A stretch of 64,000 bases of DNA, taken from contig NZ_BJUA01000011.1 in assembly GCF_007989825.1 (NCBI RefSeq), forward strand, positions 1 through 64,000, written 5' to 3'. The position numbers were made by a program, and so were the translations under genes. Positions 8,770 through 18,787 of the stretch are shown piece by piece. The first letter of the stretch is position 1; the number at the start of each line of letters is the position of its first letter. Below the pieces are notes generated by a model, which worked only from the letters and a program-made list of their open reading frames with translations, was not told the DNA's origin and searched no databases. This stretch comes from Cellulomonas persica. GTDB lineage: Bacteria; Actinomycetota; Actinomycetes; Actinomycetales; Cellulomonadaceae.

Positions 8770-9846
8770 GTGATCGACTTCCGCTATCACCTCGTCTCGC
8801 TCATCTCGGTGTTCCTCGCGCTCGCCGTGGGGATCGCCCTGGGCGCCGGTCCTCTCAAGGAGACGATCGGCGACACGCTGACCGGCCAGGTCGACCAGCT
8901 GCGCACCGAGAAGGACGAGCTGCGCACGCAGCTCGACGCGACCTCCGGCGACCTCGCGGACGCCCAGGAGTTCGTCGACGCCGCGGGTCCCGCGCTGCTC
9001 GCGGGCTCGCTCGAGGACCGTCGCGTCGCGGTGATCGCCCTCGGCGACGTCCCGGAGGGGGAGCGGACCGCGATCGACGACCGGCTCGCGCAGGCGGGGG
9101 CGACCGTCACGGCGCACGCCGCGCTCACCGACGCGTGGTACGACCCGGACCTGCGGTCGTTCCGCAACGCTCTCGTCGGTCTGCTTCTCGAGAACCTCGA
9201 CCCCGCACCGGCCGACGACGCGACGCTCGACGAGCAGCTCGCGCAGGCGCTCGTACAGGGCCTCACGGGCGCCGACCCGGCGTCGCCGGACGCCCTGACG
9301 GCCGACGCGACCAACGTGCTGGCGATCCTGTCGCAGGGCGACAACCCCATGATCACGCTCGCGGACCCGGTCGTGACGGGCGCCGATGCGGTCGTCGTGC
9401 TCGGCGTCCCGACGCAGCCCGCGACGGACGCCGCCGCGACGCCCACGCCGGGCGCGGACTCCGACGCCGACAAGGATGTCGTCGCCGCCCAGGTCGCCGT
9501 GGTCGCGGCGGCCCAGGAGCTCTCCGAGGGCGCGGTCCTGGCGGACGGGCAGCGTGGCAACGGCAGCCTGGTCGACGCCGTGCTGGCCGACGAGACGCTC
9601 GCCGGTGCCCTGACGACGGTCTCGGGCGCGGACGTCGTCACCGGCCAGGTCTCGACCCCGCTCGCCCTCGCGGCGCGGATCGCCGGGACGAACGGTCACT
9701 ACGGCTTCGGCGACGACGAGACCCCGGTGCCCCCGGTGGTCGAGCTCGCGCCCGTCGACCGCACGCCGGTCGTGGACCCGGACACGCAGACGCCGGACGG
9801 CGGGACGACCGACGACGAGACCGCGGACGCGGGGAGCGGGGGATGA
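8770..9846 (+). CDS. steB: SteB/MctB-like membrane-anchored protein (DUF3186 type)
   Basis: A 358-residue protein with a near-N-terminal hydrophobic segment (FRYHLVSLISVFLALAVGIA, about residues 4-23), then a coiled coil (QVDQLRTEKDELRTQLD) and an Ala-rich extracytoplasmic domain with an acidic Thr/Asp/Pro-rich C-terminus. This is the layout of the family that includes mycobacterial MctB (copper tolerance, outer-membrane channel proposal) and corynebacterial SteB (partner of SteA). Adjacency to steA favours the SteB role. I chose the GTG at 8770 because IDFRYHLVSL is the conserved beginning; an ATG 90 bases upstream would add an unconserved leader overlapping steA. Confidence 0.85.
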   Translation: MIDFRYHLVSLISVFLALAVGIALGAGPLKETIGDTLTGQVDQLRTEKDELRTQLDATSGDLADAQEFVDAAGPALLAGSLEDRRVAVIALGDVPEGERTAIDDRLAQAGATVTAHAALTDAWYDPDLRSFRNALVGLLLENLDPAPADDATLDEQLAQALVQGLTGADPASPDALTADATNVLAILSQGDNPMITLADPVVTGADAVVVLGVPTQPATDAAATPTPGADSDADKDVVAAQVAVVAAAQELSEGAVLADGQRGNGSLVDAVLADETLAGALTTVSGADVVTGQVSTPLALAARIAGTNGHYGFGDDETPVPPVVELAPVDRTPVVDPDTQTPDGGTTDDETADAGSGG

Positions 9847-10724
9847 GCCTCGCGCGCCGGTTCGGCGCGGCCGTGACCGCACGCACCGTCACCGCGGTCG
9901 TGCGGGCGGTGCTCGAGGAGCACGCACCCGGCGGTCAGCAGCGCTGGCTGCGGACCAACCACCGCGGCGAGCCCGTGAGCATGCTCGAGGGTCCCGCCGT
10001 CGCGGCGGGTCTGGTCGCCGGCGCGGTGCTCGCCGCGCCCAGCGCGCGCGCCGCGGGAGCCGTCGGGATCGCGACGGCCGCGGGTGCGGCGTTCGGCATC
10101 GTCGACGACCTCGCCGAGGACCTCGACGACCGTCGCAAGGGCCTGCGTGGTCACCTCGGCGCGCTGGCCCACGGACGCGTCACCACGGGCGGCCTCAAGG
10201 TGCTCGGCATCGGCGCGGGAGCGCTGCTGGCCGCGGCGATCGCGACCCCGCGCACGGCCGCGGACGGCAGCCGTCGCGGGCTCCTCGGGTGGGGCACGGA
10301 CGTCGCGCTGTCCGGCGCCCTGATCGCCTCGACGGCCAACCTCGTCAACCTGCTCGACCTGCGTCCTGGGCGGGCGCTCAAGGCGACGTCGATCGCGGCG
10401 CTCCCGCTGAGCGTGGCGTCCGGTCCGGGTGGTGTCGCAGCCGCCGCGACGATCGGCGCTGCGGCCGCGGCGGCCGACCAGGACCTCGCCGAGACCGACA
10501 TGCTGGGCGACGGCGGCGCCAACGCCCTCGGGGCGGCGCTCGGGTCGGCACTCGTGCTGAGCGCACCGCGTCCGGTGCGGCTCGCGGCGCTCGCCGCCGC
10601 GGTGGGGCTGACCGCGGCCAGCGAGAAGGTGAGCTTCACGGCCGTCATCGAGGCGACCCCCGTGCTGCGGGACATCGACCGGTGGGGTCGCCGGCCGGTG
10701 CACGCCCCCGCACCGAGCGCGTGA
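9843..10724 (+). CDS. MraY/WecA-like polyprenyl-phosphate glycosyl-1-phosphate transferase family protein, possibly degenerate
   Basis: A 293-residue multi-pass membrane protein. Several positions resemble the MraY/WecA family: an Asp pair in GIVDDL (about 85-90) followed by DDRRKGLRGH (95-104), an Asn-rich NLVNLLDL (166-173) like NLxNLxDG, and MLGDGGANALGA (220-231) like the family GDxG motif. The usual family length is about 320-370, so this one is short, and the NLxDG motif lacks the Gly. It could be a divergent enzyme or a non-catalytic relative. ATG at 9843 overlaps the steB stop; its stop overlaps murJ. The setting between SteB and the lipid II flippase supports a cell-wall lipid-carrier role (inference). 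Confidence 0.75.
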   Translation: MSLARRFGAAVTARTVTAVVRAVLEEHAPGGQQRWLRTNHRGEPVSMLEGPAVAAGLVAGAVLAAPSARAAGAVGIATAAGAAFGIVDDLAEDLDDRRKGLRGHLGALAHGRVTTGGLKVLGIGAGALLAAAIATPRTAADGSRRGLLGWGTDVALSGALIASTANLVNLLDLRPGRALKATSIAALPLSVASGPGGVAAAATIGAAAAAADQDLAETDMLGDGGANALGAALGSALVLSAPRPVRLAALAAAVGLTAASEKVSFTAVIEATPVLRDIDRWGRRPVHAPAPSA

Positions 10725-12373
10725 GCCCCGGGGCTCGCCGGGCGCTGAGCGGGCTGGCCGGCGCGGCGGCGATGATCGCCGCGGTGACCGTGCTGTCCCG
10801 GTTGCTGGGGTTCGCCCGCTGGTTGCTGCAGGCGTCCGAGGTGGGACCCGGCGCGATCGGTGACGCGTACAACTCCGCGAACCTCCTGCCCAACGTGCTC
10901 TTCGAGGTCGCCGCGGGTGGCGCTCTCGCGGGTGCGCTGGTGCCGCTGCTGGCCGGCCCCATCGCCCGCGGTGACCGGCGCGAGGTCGAGCGGACCGCCT
11001 CGGGTGCGCTCGGCTGGACGTTGCTGGTCCTCGCGCCGCTCGCCGCCCTGCTGGCGGTGCTCGCTACCCCGATCGCGCACGCGCTCGCGCACGAGCCCGA
11101 GCAGGTCGACCTCATCCGGTTCTTCATCCTGGTCTTCGCGATCCAGGTCCCGATGTACGGGGTCGCGGTCCTGCTGTACGCGGTGCTCCAGGCCCACAAG
11201 CGCTTCTTCTGGCCCGCGTTCGCGCCCGTGATCTCCTCGCTCGTCGTCATGGCGACCTACGTCGTCTACGGCGCGCTCGCGAACGGCGAGCAGTCCGACC
11301 CGACCGCGCTCGAGAGCAACGCGCTCGACGTGCTGGCGTGGGGCACGACGCTCGGCGTCGCGGCGATGTGCCTGCCGATGTTCGTCCCCGTCCACCGCCT
11401 GGGCGTGCGCCTGAGGCCCACGCTGCGCTTCCCCGACGGCGTGGGCGTGCGGCTGCGGCGGCTCGCCCTCGCGGGGGTCGGTGCCGTGGCGGCGCAGCAG
11501 CTCGCGCTGCTCGTGATCATGAAGGTCGCGTGGTGGCAGCCGTACGCCGACGAGGGCACGCTGACGCGGTTCCTGTACACGCAGCAGGTGTACCTGCTGC
11601 CGTACGCGGTGCTCGTCGTGCCGCTGGCCACGTCGTCCTTCCCGCGGATCGCCGCGCGTGCGTCGGCGGGCGACGTCGCCGGCTTCGCACGGATGGCGGC
11701 GGTCACGACGCGCGGGGTGCTCGTCGCGGCCGCGGCGGGCGTCGCGGCCGTGGTCGCGGCCGCCGGCGCGGTCGCCACCGTGTTCGCGGTGGTCGCCGAC
11801 GACGCGACGGTCGCGGCCGAGATGGGGCCGGCGCTGACCTGGATGATGCCCGGGCTGGTCGGCTTCGCCCTGCTGTTCCACGTCTCGCGCGCGCTGTACG
11901 CGCTCGAGCGCGGGCGCCTCGCGGTCACGGCCAACGCGGTCGGCTGGGGCGTCGTCGCGGTCGCGGCCGTCGTCCTGGTGCGCGTGCAGGCGCCCGCAGG
12001 TGGCGCCGTCGTCGCGATCGGTGCCGCGTCCAGCATCGGGATGCTCGTGGGCGGTGGCTGCGCGCTCGTGCTCCTGCGCCGCGCGGCGGGCCACGGTGCG
12101 CTCGGCGGGGTGCCGCGCACGCTCGTCGTCCTGGTGCTCGCGGTGGCCGTGGCGGCCGCAGCCGGCCGGTGGGTGGCCGACACGGTGCAGGAGGTCGCCG
12201 GCGACGGTGTCTGGACCGCGGTCGGTGCGGGCGCGGGCGGAGCCGTCGTGGCGCTCGTCGTCGTGGCGGGCGCGATGGCGCTGGGTGACCGCCGGACCGC
12301 CGTCGAGGTGCTTCGCGTCGAGCGCACGCCTGTCCCCGCGCAGGCGGTGACGCCGGACCTGCCGGAGGTCTGA
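10721..12373 (+). CDS. murJ: Lipid II flippase MurJ family
   Basis: A 550-residue MVF/MviN-type membrane protein with about 14 hydrophobic segments. The start region AAAMIAAVTVLSRLLGFARW and the following DAYNSANLLPNVLFEVAAGGAL segment (DAxxxAxxxPN) are characteristic of MurJ, which exports lipid II for peptidoglycan synthesis. The GTG at 10721 overlaps the preceding stop by four bases. The mycobacterial MurJ has a large C-terminal pseudokinase extension; none is present here. The gene ends this plus-strand run and is followed by a hairpin. Confidence 0.93.
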   Translation: MSPGARRALSGLAGAAAMIAAVTVLSRLLGFARWLLQASEVGPGAIGDAYNSANLLPNVLFEVAAGGALAGALVPLLAGPIARGDRREVERTASGALGWTLLVLAPLAALLAVLATPIAHALAHEPEQVDLIRFFILVFAIQVPMYGVAVLLYAVLQAHKRFFWPAFAPVISSLVVMATYVVYGALANGEQSDPTALESNALDVLAWGTTLGVAAMCLPMFVPVHRLGVRLRPTLRFPDGVGVRLRRLALAGVGAVAAQQLALLVIMKVAWWQPYADEGTLTRFLYTQQVYLLPYAVLVVPLATSSFPRIAARASAGDVAGFARMAAVTTRGVLVAAAAGVAAVVAAAGAVATVFAVVADDATVAAEMGPALTWMMPGLVGFALLFHVSRALYALERGRLAVTANAVGWGVVAVAAVVLVRVQAPAGGAVVAIGAASSIGMLVGGGCALVLLRRAAGHGALGGVPRTLVVLVLAVAVAAAAGRWVADTVQEVAGDGVWTAVGAGAGGAVVALVVVAGAMALGDRRTAVEVLRVERTPVPAQAVTPDLPEV

Positions 12374-12396
12374 GCGCCCGGGTCGCAGCACCCGCG

Positions 12397-12413
12397 TCGG
12401 AGCACCGCTCCGA
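12397..12413 (+). terminator. Hairpin after murJ
   Basis: A perfect 7-bp stem (TCGGAGC, ACC loop, GCTCCGA) lies 24 bases after the murJ stop. No T-tract follows, as is usual for terminator-like hairpins in high-GC actinobacteria. Confidence 0.45.
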
Positions 12414-12544
12414 GCAGCCGTGCCGCTGACGTCGGTGACGCCGAACGCAGGGCGTCGCCTCACCAGGGCGGGGACCGCGCCAGGAGGTGAGGTCAGTGGC
12501 CCGACTCACCCGCGTGGCCCACGGTCGCGGGCCCCCGCGTCGGG

Positions 12545-12550
12545 TAGGCT
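12545..12550 (+). promoter_or_regulatory. -10 box TAGGCT of a probably leaderless pyrG transcript
   Basis: TAGGCT ends 8 bases before the GTG at 12559, so transcription would start at or within a couple of bases of the start codon. No Shine-Dalgarno sequence is visible, which agrees with leaderless translation. Confidence 0.55.
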
Positions 12551-12558
12551 GGAATCCC

Positions 12559-14222
<1,664 letters not shown>

Positions 14223-14226
<4 letters not shown>

Positions 14227-14867
14227 CCAGCACGCACGCCGGGTCGCTCGACCCGGCGGCTGACGTCGCGGCCCGTCACGAGGTCCTCGAGCACGAGGTC
14301 GTCTACGCAGGCCGCGTCTGGGACGTCGCGCGCGACGTCGTCGACCTGGGCGAGTCCCAGGTGGTGCGGGAGTACGTGGCGCACACCGGGGCGGTCGCGG
14401 TGATCGCGCTCGACGACGAGGACCGCGTGCTGCTGCTCTCGCAGTACCGGCACCCGGTGGGTCACGTGCTCTGGGAGCCGCCGGCCGGGCTGCTCGACGT
14501 GCCCGGGGAGGACCCGGTCCGGGCGGCTGCGCGCGAGCTCGCCGAGGAGGCCGACCTGGTCGCCGGGCGTTGGTGGCGGCTCGTGGAGTTCTTCACGACC
14601 CCGGGCGGCTCGTCCGAGCGGATCACGGTGTTCCTCGCGCGTGACCTGTCCCCGGTGCCCGAGGCAGAGCGCTTCGTCCGTGAGGACGAGGAGGCGGCGA
14701 TGGTTGCGCGGTGGGTGCCGCTCGACGAGGCCGTCGAGGGCGTCCTGGGCGACCGGTTCGCGAGCCCGACCACGACGGTCGGCGTGCTCGCCGCGGTCGC
14801 GGCCCGCGCCCGGGGCTGGGACACGCTCGAGCCTGCGGACCCCGTGGCGGCTCCCGAGGAGCGCTGA
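14223..14867 (+). CDS. NUDIX hydrolase, ADP-ribose pyrophosphatase type
   Basis: A 214-residue enzyme predicted to cleave ADP-ribose to AMP and ribose-5-phosphate. The NUDIX box runs from [10 protein letters not shown] to RELAEEADL (about residues 85-110), preceded by [15 protein letters not shown] as in ADPRases. The first in-frame ATG/GTG (14361) would remove the conserved N-terminal strand region ([15 protein letters not shown]), and no ATG, GTG or TTG exists between the pyrG stop and 14361. The CTG at 14223 overlaps the pyrG stop by four bases (CTGA) and has AGGA 6 bases upstream, so a CTG start coupled to pyrG is the best reading. The same pyrG-NUDIX pair occurs in Mycobacterium. Function is certain at family level; the start is less so. 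Confidence 0.85.
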
Positions 14868-14893
14868 GCGCTCAGGCCGTCCTGAGGTGACGT

Positions 14894-14932
14894 GACGCAG
14901 GCCGGTGCCCGTGGTGGGCACCGGCCTGCGTC
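14894..14932. terminator. Bidirectional hairpin terminator between convergent genes
   Basis: A perfect 17-bp stem (left arm 14894-14910, right arm 14916-14932) with the 5-base loop GTGGT. It sits between the NUDIX gene (plus) and the ABC permease (minus), so it can end both transcripts. Confidence 0.85.
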
Positions 14933-14937
14933 GTCTC

Positions 14938-15753
14938 TCAGCGGCTCGTGCTGCGGCGGTACTGCAGGTTCGCGACCGGGATGAACACCGCGAGGATGAT
15001 CACGGTCCAGATGAGCGTGTAGAGGGGTGCGTTCTGCAACGGCCACGACGTCGGCTCGGGCACGCCCGCGGGGATGTTGCCGAACAGCTCGCGAGACGCC
15101 TGCGTGACGGCCGAGACGGGGTTCCACTCGGCGAACGTCTGCAGCACCTTGGGCAGCGTCTCGAGCGGCACGAACGTGTTCGCGACGAACGTCAGCGGGA
15201 AGATCACGATGAACGTCGCGTTGTTGAACACCTCGACGCTCGGCACGAGCATGCCCAGCCACGCCATGATCCACGACACGGCGTACGCGAAGACGATCAG
15301 CAGCAGGAACCCCGCGACCGCCTCGGCGACCGAGCTGTGGATCGCCCACCCGACGAGCAGGCCGGTCAGTGACATGACGACGAGCACCAGCACGTTGTTC
15401 ACGACGTCCGACAGCGTGCGTCCCGTGAGCACCGCCGAGGGCGCCATCGGCAGCGAGCGGAAGCGGTCGATGATGCCCTTCTTCACGTCCTCCGCGAGCC
15501 CAGCCCCCGTGATGGTGGCGCCGAAGATCACGGTCTGGGCGAAGATCCCCGCCATGAGGAACTCGCGGTACGCGCTCGGGTCGGTGCCGCCGGGCACCTG
15601 GATCGCGCCGCCGAACACGTAGGCGAACAGCAGGACGAACATGATCGGCGAGAGCGTGGTGAAGACCAGCAGGTCGGGGACGCGCTTGATCTTGATGATG
15701 TTGCGTCTCGCGACCACGTGGGCGTCGCTCAGCACGGTCGGGACGGCCATCAT
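14938..15753 (-). CDS. ABC-2 type permease, DrrB-like
   Basis: A 271-residue membrane protein with about six hydrophobic segments and the ABC-2 hallmarks of daunorubicin-type exporters (ARRNIIKIKRVPDLLVFTTL near the start, then FRSLPMAPSAVLTGRTLSD). It would form the export channel with the ATPase encoded just upstream; the ATPase stop overlaps this ATG by four bases (ATGA at 15750-15753). The substrate is unknown. I chose the first of two adjacent Met codons, because it creates the overlap. Confidence 0.92.
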   Translation of the reverse strand: MMAVPTVLSDAHVVARRNIIKIKRVPDLLVFTTLSPIMFVLLFAYVFGGAIQVPGGTDPSAYREFLMAGIFAQTVIFGATITGAGLAEDVKKGIIDRFRSLPMAPSAVLTGRTLSDVVNNVLVLVVMSLTGLLVGWAIHSSVAEAVAGFLLLIVFAYAVSWIMAWLGMLVPSVEVFNNATFIVIFPLTFVANTFVPLETLPKVLQTFAEWNPVSAVTQASRELFGNIPAGVPEPTSWPLQNAPLYTLIWTVIILAVFIPVANLQYRRSTSR

Positions 15754-16796
15754 GCGTCTCCCTTCGTCTCGTTCTCGTCGTCCTCCGCAGGACGTCCGGT
15801 CAGCGTGAGGAACACGTCGTCGAGCGTCGGCCGGCGCAGGCCCACGTCGTCGAGCGTGATGCCGGCGTCGTCGAGCCGCCGCAGCGCCTCGGTCAGGGTG
15901 CGGGCCCCGCCGGTCACGGGCATCAGCAGCGAGCGACGGCCCGGGTCGAGGGACGGCGCCCCGACGCCGAGCGGCTCGAGCAGGGTGCCCGCACGCTCGA
16001 GCGCGGTCTCGTCCGCGACCGTGAGCTCGAGGCGTTCTCCGCCGACCTGGAGCTTGAGCTGGTCCGCGGTGCCCTGCGCGATGACCTTGCCGTGGTCGAT
16101 GACGACGATGTCGTCGGCGAGCACGTCGGCCTCCTCGAGGTACTGCGTGGTGAGCAGGAGGGTCGTGCCCTCCGCGACGAGCGTCTGGATCACCTCCCAC
16201 ATCTCCGCGCGGCCGCGCGGGTCCAGCCCCGTCGTCGGCTCGTCGAGGAAGATCACCGGAGGCCGCGCGACGAGCGCGCCGGCGAGGTCGAGCCGACGTC
16301 GCATGCCGCCCGAGTACGTGCGCGACGGGCGGTCCGCGGCATCCTCGAGGTGGAACTGGGCGAGGAGCTCACGGGCGCGCTCACGCGACCTCGCCTTGCC
16401 CAGGTGGTAGAGGCGGCCGATCATCTCGAGGTTCTCGTACCCCGTGAGGTACTCGTCGACGGCGGCGTACTGACCCGACAGCCCGATCTTGCGCCGGACG
16501 GAGCGCGGGTCCCGCAGGACGTCGACGCCCGCGACCTCGGCACTGCCGGAGTCCGGGTGCAGGAGGGTGGTCAGGATGCGGACGGTCGTGGTCTTGCCCG
16601 CCCCGTTCGGGCCCAGGAGGCCGAGCACGGTGCCCTCGGGGACGGTGAGGTCGACCCCGTCGAGTGCGATGACGTCCTTGTACGTCTTCACGAGCCCGCG
16701 GGCGACGACGGCGGCTTTCGCCGGAGCGCCGGGCGGCGAGGCCAGCCCGGTCGTGGAGTGCCGGCCTACGTGCCGGTCCGGGTTGTCATCGGTCAT
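15750..16796 (-). CDS. ABC transporter ATPase, DrrA-like
   Basis: A 348-residue ATPase partner of the DrrB-like permease. Walker A is GPNGAGKTT, the signature is YSGGMRRRLDLAGAL, Walker B is VIFLDEPTTGLD, and the switch motif is LLTTQYLEEAD with Gln in place of the usual His, common in this drug-exporter group. The C-terminal about 80 residues match the DrrA extension. ATG at 16796 is preceded by a -10 box six bases upstream; the open frame extends further up but without conserved sequence. A drug or lipid exporter role is inference from family. Confidence 0.92.
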   Translation of the reverse strand: MTDDNPDRHVGRHSTTGLASPPGAPAKAAVVARGLVKTYKDVIALDGVDLTVPEGTVLGLLGPNGAGKTTTVRILTTLLHPDSGSAEVAGVDVLRDPRSVRRKIGLSGQYAAVDEYLTGYENLEMIGRLYHLGKARSRERARELLAQFHLEDAADRPSRTYSGGMRRRLDLAGALVARPPVIFLDEPTTGLDPRGRAEMWEVIQTLVAEGTTLLLTTQYLEEADVLADDIVVIDHGKVIAQGTADQLKLQVGGERLELTVADETALERAGTLLEPLGVGAPSLDPGRRSLLMPVTGGARTLTEALRRLDDAGITLDDVGLRRPTLDDVFLTLTGRPAEDDENETKGDA

Positions 16797-16802
16797 GCCG
16801 CG

Positions 16803-16808
16803 ACTGTA
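16803..16808 (-). promoter_or_regulatory. -10 box TACAGT, leaderless DrrA-like gene
   Basis: On the minus strand TACAGT is followed by six bases and the ATG at 16796, with no Shine-Dalgarno sequence. This fits a leaderless transcript. Confidence 0.5.
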
Positions 16809-16898
16809 GGTGTGACCTCCGACACGGAACACCCCGTTTTGTCGTTCTCGCCCCCGGGCGCGCCGGTGCACGGCTGGCGGGCGGTCAGCGAGCGGGCG

Positions 16899-17906
16899 TC
16901 ACGCGGCGGTGTCCTGCTGCGCGGTGGCGACGTGGTCGGCCCGCCGGACCCGTGTGCAGAGCCAGACCCGAGCGCCCCCCGCCGCGAGCAGGGCGGCGCC
17001 GATCAGGTGCAGGTTCACCAGGGCGATCGGCAGCCCGGTCGCGGTCTGGACGTACCCGATCACGGCCTGGAGCACGGAGAGCACGAGGAGCACGAGCGCC
17101 GCCCGGTGCGTGGGCGCGGCGGACGAGCCGGCAGGCCCGGCGCGCCGGGTGCGCCACAGCACGACGAGCAGGACGGCGACGAACGCCCAGACCGCGGCGG
17201 CGTGGATCTTCGCCATGACCAGCGGGTCGACGGCCAGCCGGTAGCCGACCTCCTCGTCGCCCGAGTGCGGTCCGGCACCCGTCGTGAGCGTCCCGAGCAC
17301 GAGCACGACGCCCAGCAGGACCGCGAGGACGTGCGCGAGGAGACGGGTCGCCGGGTCGACGACGACGACCGGGACCCCGTCTCCCTCGTCGTGCCGGTGC
17401 AGCAGCACGAGCGACCCGGCGACGAGCGCCATCGAGACCAGGAAGTGCAGCGAGACCAGGATGGGCGGGAGCTCGAGCAGGACCAGCACGCCGCCGATCA
17501 CGGCCTGCGCGACGACACCCGCGATCGGGAGCCAGCCGAGCAACCGGTAGGAGCGCACGCGGCTGCGGTCCGCCCACACGACGTAGGCCACCGCGACCGC
17601 GGCGGCGCTCAGCACGAACGTCATGAGCCGGTTCCCGAACTCGACGAACACGTGGTACGTCGTGGCGTCGTGCAGGACCGGTACGAAGCTGCCCGGCTCG
17701 CACTGCGGCCAGGTGGAGCAGCCGAGGCCGGACGCCGTCAGACGCACGGCGCCACCGGTGCCCACGATCGCGATCTGCAGCAGGAGGTTCGCCACGAGCA
17801 CGGTGCGCACGTGCGTGCGCAGCCAGGCCAGCAGGGCGTCCCACGTGCGGCGCAGGGGAGCGCGGCGCACGGGACCGGTTCGGACGTCGGAGGGGCTCGC
17901 GCTCAC
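16899..17906 (-). CDS. ctaA: Heme A synthase (CtaA/COX15)
   Basis: A 335-residue membrane protein that oxidises heme O to heme A for aa3-type cytochrome c oxidase. It has about eight hydrophobic segments, the four conserved His positions (TYHVFVEFGNR, VSLHFLVSM, MAKIHAAAV, LVNLHLIGA) and the extracellular Cys pair (GLGCSTWPQC, C-x5-C). Length suits the actinobacterial form. GTG start with a -10 box six bases upstream. The SURF1-like assembly gene is in the same window (33 kb), so both serve cytochrome oxidase. Confidence 0.94.
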   Translation of the reverse strand: MSASPSDVRTGPVRRAPLRRTWDALLAWLRTHVRTVLVANLLLQIAIVGTGGAVRLTASGLGCSTWPQCEPGSFVPVLHDATTYHVFVEFGNRLMTFVLSAAAVAVAYVVWADRSRVRSYRLLGWLPIAGVVAQAVIGGVLVLLELPPILVSLHFLVSMALVAGSLVLLHRHDEGDGVPVVVVDPATRLLAHVLAVLLGVVLVLGTLTTGAGPHSGDEEVGYRLAVDPLVMAKIHAAAVWAFVAVLLVVLWRTRRAGPAGSSAAPTHRAALVLLVLSVLQAVIGYVQTATGLPIALVNLHLIGAALLAAGGARVWLCTRVRRADHVATAQQDTAA

Positions 17907-17912
17907 GGGCCA

Positions 17913-17918
17913 AGCCTA
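17913..17918 (-). promoter_or_regulatory. -10 box TAGGCT, leaderless ctaA
   Basis: TAGGCT on the minus strand lies six bases before the GTG of ctaA at 17906; no ribosome-binding site intervenes. Confidence 0.55.
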
Positions 17919-18025
17919 GGCGGCGACACGGCGCGGCCAGGGCCCGCGGGGCCCACGTGGGGTGTGACGTCGGCCCCTGCGGTGCGCGGCGTCGCCGCAG
18001 GTGCAGGAGGTGCGGGCCGGAGAGG

Positions 18026-18787
18026 TCAGTGCCAGCGGAAGAGGCGTGCGGCGCCCCACCCGAGCGCGGCCGTCCAGCCCACGAGCACGACGACCGACCA
18101 TGCGGGCAGCGCGCCCACCTGGAACGCGCCGCGCATCGCCTCGCCGAGCGCGCCCGAGGGGAGCAGCACGGCGAGGTGCTGCAGGGCGCCGGGCAGGCGG
18201 TCCGCGGGGACGATCACGCCGCCCGCGAACGCGAGCAGGAGCAGCGCCAGGTTCGCGACCGCGAGCACGGCCTCGGCGCGCAGCGTGCCGGCCACGAGCA
18301 GCGCGAGGGACGTGAACGCCGCGGTGCCGAGCAGCACCGCGACGAACGAGAGCGCGACACCCACGGCCGACGGCCGCCACCCGAGCGCGAACGCCGTCAG
18401 GCCGATGACGAGCACCTGGACGAGCTCGACGACGAGCACGCCGAGGACCTTGCCCGCGAGCAGCCCGCCGCGACCGAGCGGCGTGGTGGACAGCAGCCGC
18501 AGCACGCCGTTGCGACGGTCGAACGCGGACGCGATGGCCTGCGACGTGAACGACGAGGTCATCACGGCGAGCGCGAGGATCCCGGGCGTGAAGAAGTCGA
18601 TCCGGCTCATGCCACGCGTGTCGACGTCGAGCGCGTCGACGCTCACGAGCCCGACGAGCGCGAGCACCGGCACGACGACGGTGACGAGCAGCTGCTCGCC
18701 GTTGCGCAGGATCGCGCGCGCCTCGAACGTCGTCTGCGCGAGCACGCGGGCGCGCGGGGAGGCGGCCCCGGCGTGGTTCGTCGTCAT
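18026..18787 (-). CDS. ABC-2 type permease next to ctaA/suf
   Basis: A 253-residue membrane protein with six hydrophobic stretches and the ABC-2 permease pattern (QTTFEARAILRNGEQLLVT near the start, FTPGILALAVMTSSFTSQ, RRNGVLRLLSTTPLGR). It pairs with the ATPase upstream through an ATGA overlap (18784-18787). Between ctaA and the SUF operon many actinobacteria carry this same pair, known in Mycobacterium as an ABC transporter of unknown substrate. Confidence 0.92.
   Translation of the reverse strand: MTTNHAGAASPRARVLAQTTFEARAILRNGEQLLVTVVVPVLALVGLVSVDALDVDTRGMSRIDFFTPGILALAVMTSSFTSQAIASAFDRRNGVLRLLSTTPLGRGGLLAGKVLGVLVVELVQVLVIGLTAFALGWRPSAVGVALSFVAVLLGTAAFTSLALLVAGTLRAEAVLAVANLALLLLAFAGGVIVPADRLPGALQHLAVLLPSGALGEAMRGAFQVGALPAWSVVVLVGWTAALGWGAARLFRWH

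Noticed and set aside
14361..14867. NUDIX gene starting at the GTG at 14361
   Set aside because: It would remove conserved N-terminal residues of ADP-ribose pyrophosphatases, and no ribosome-binding site precedes it.
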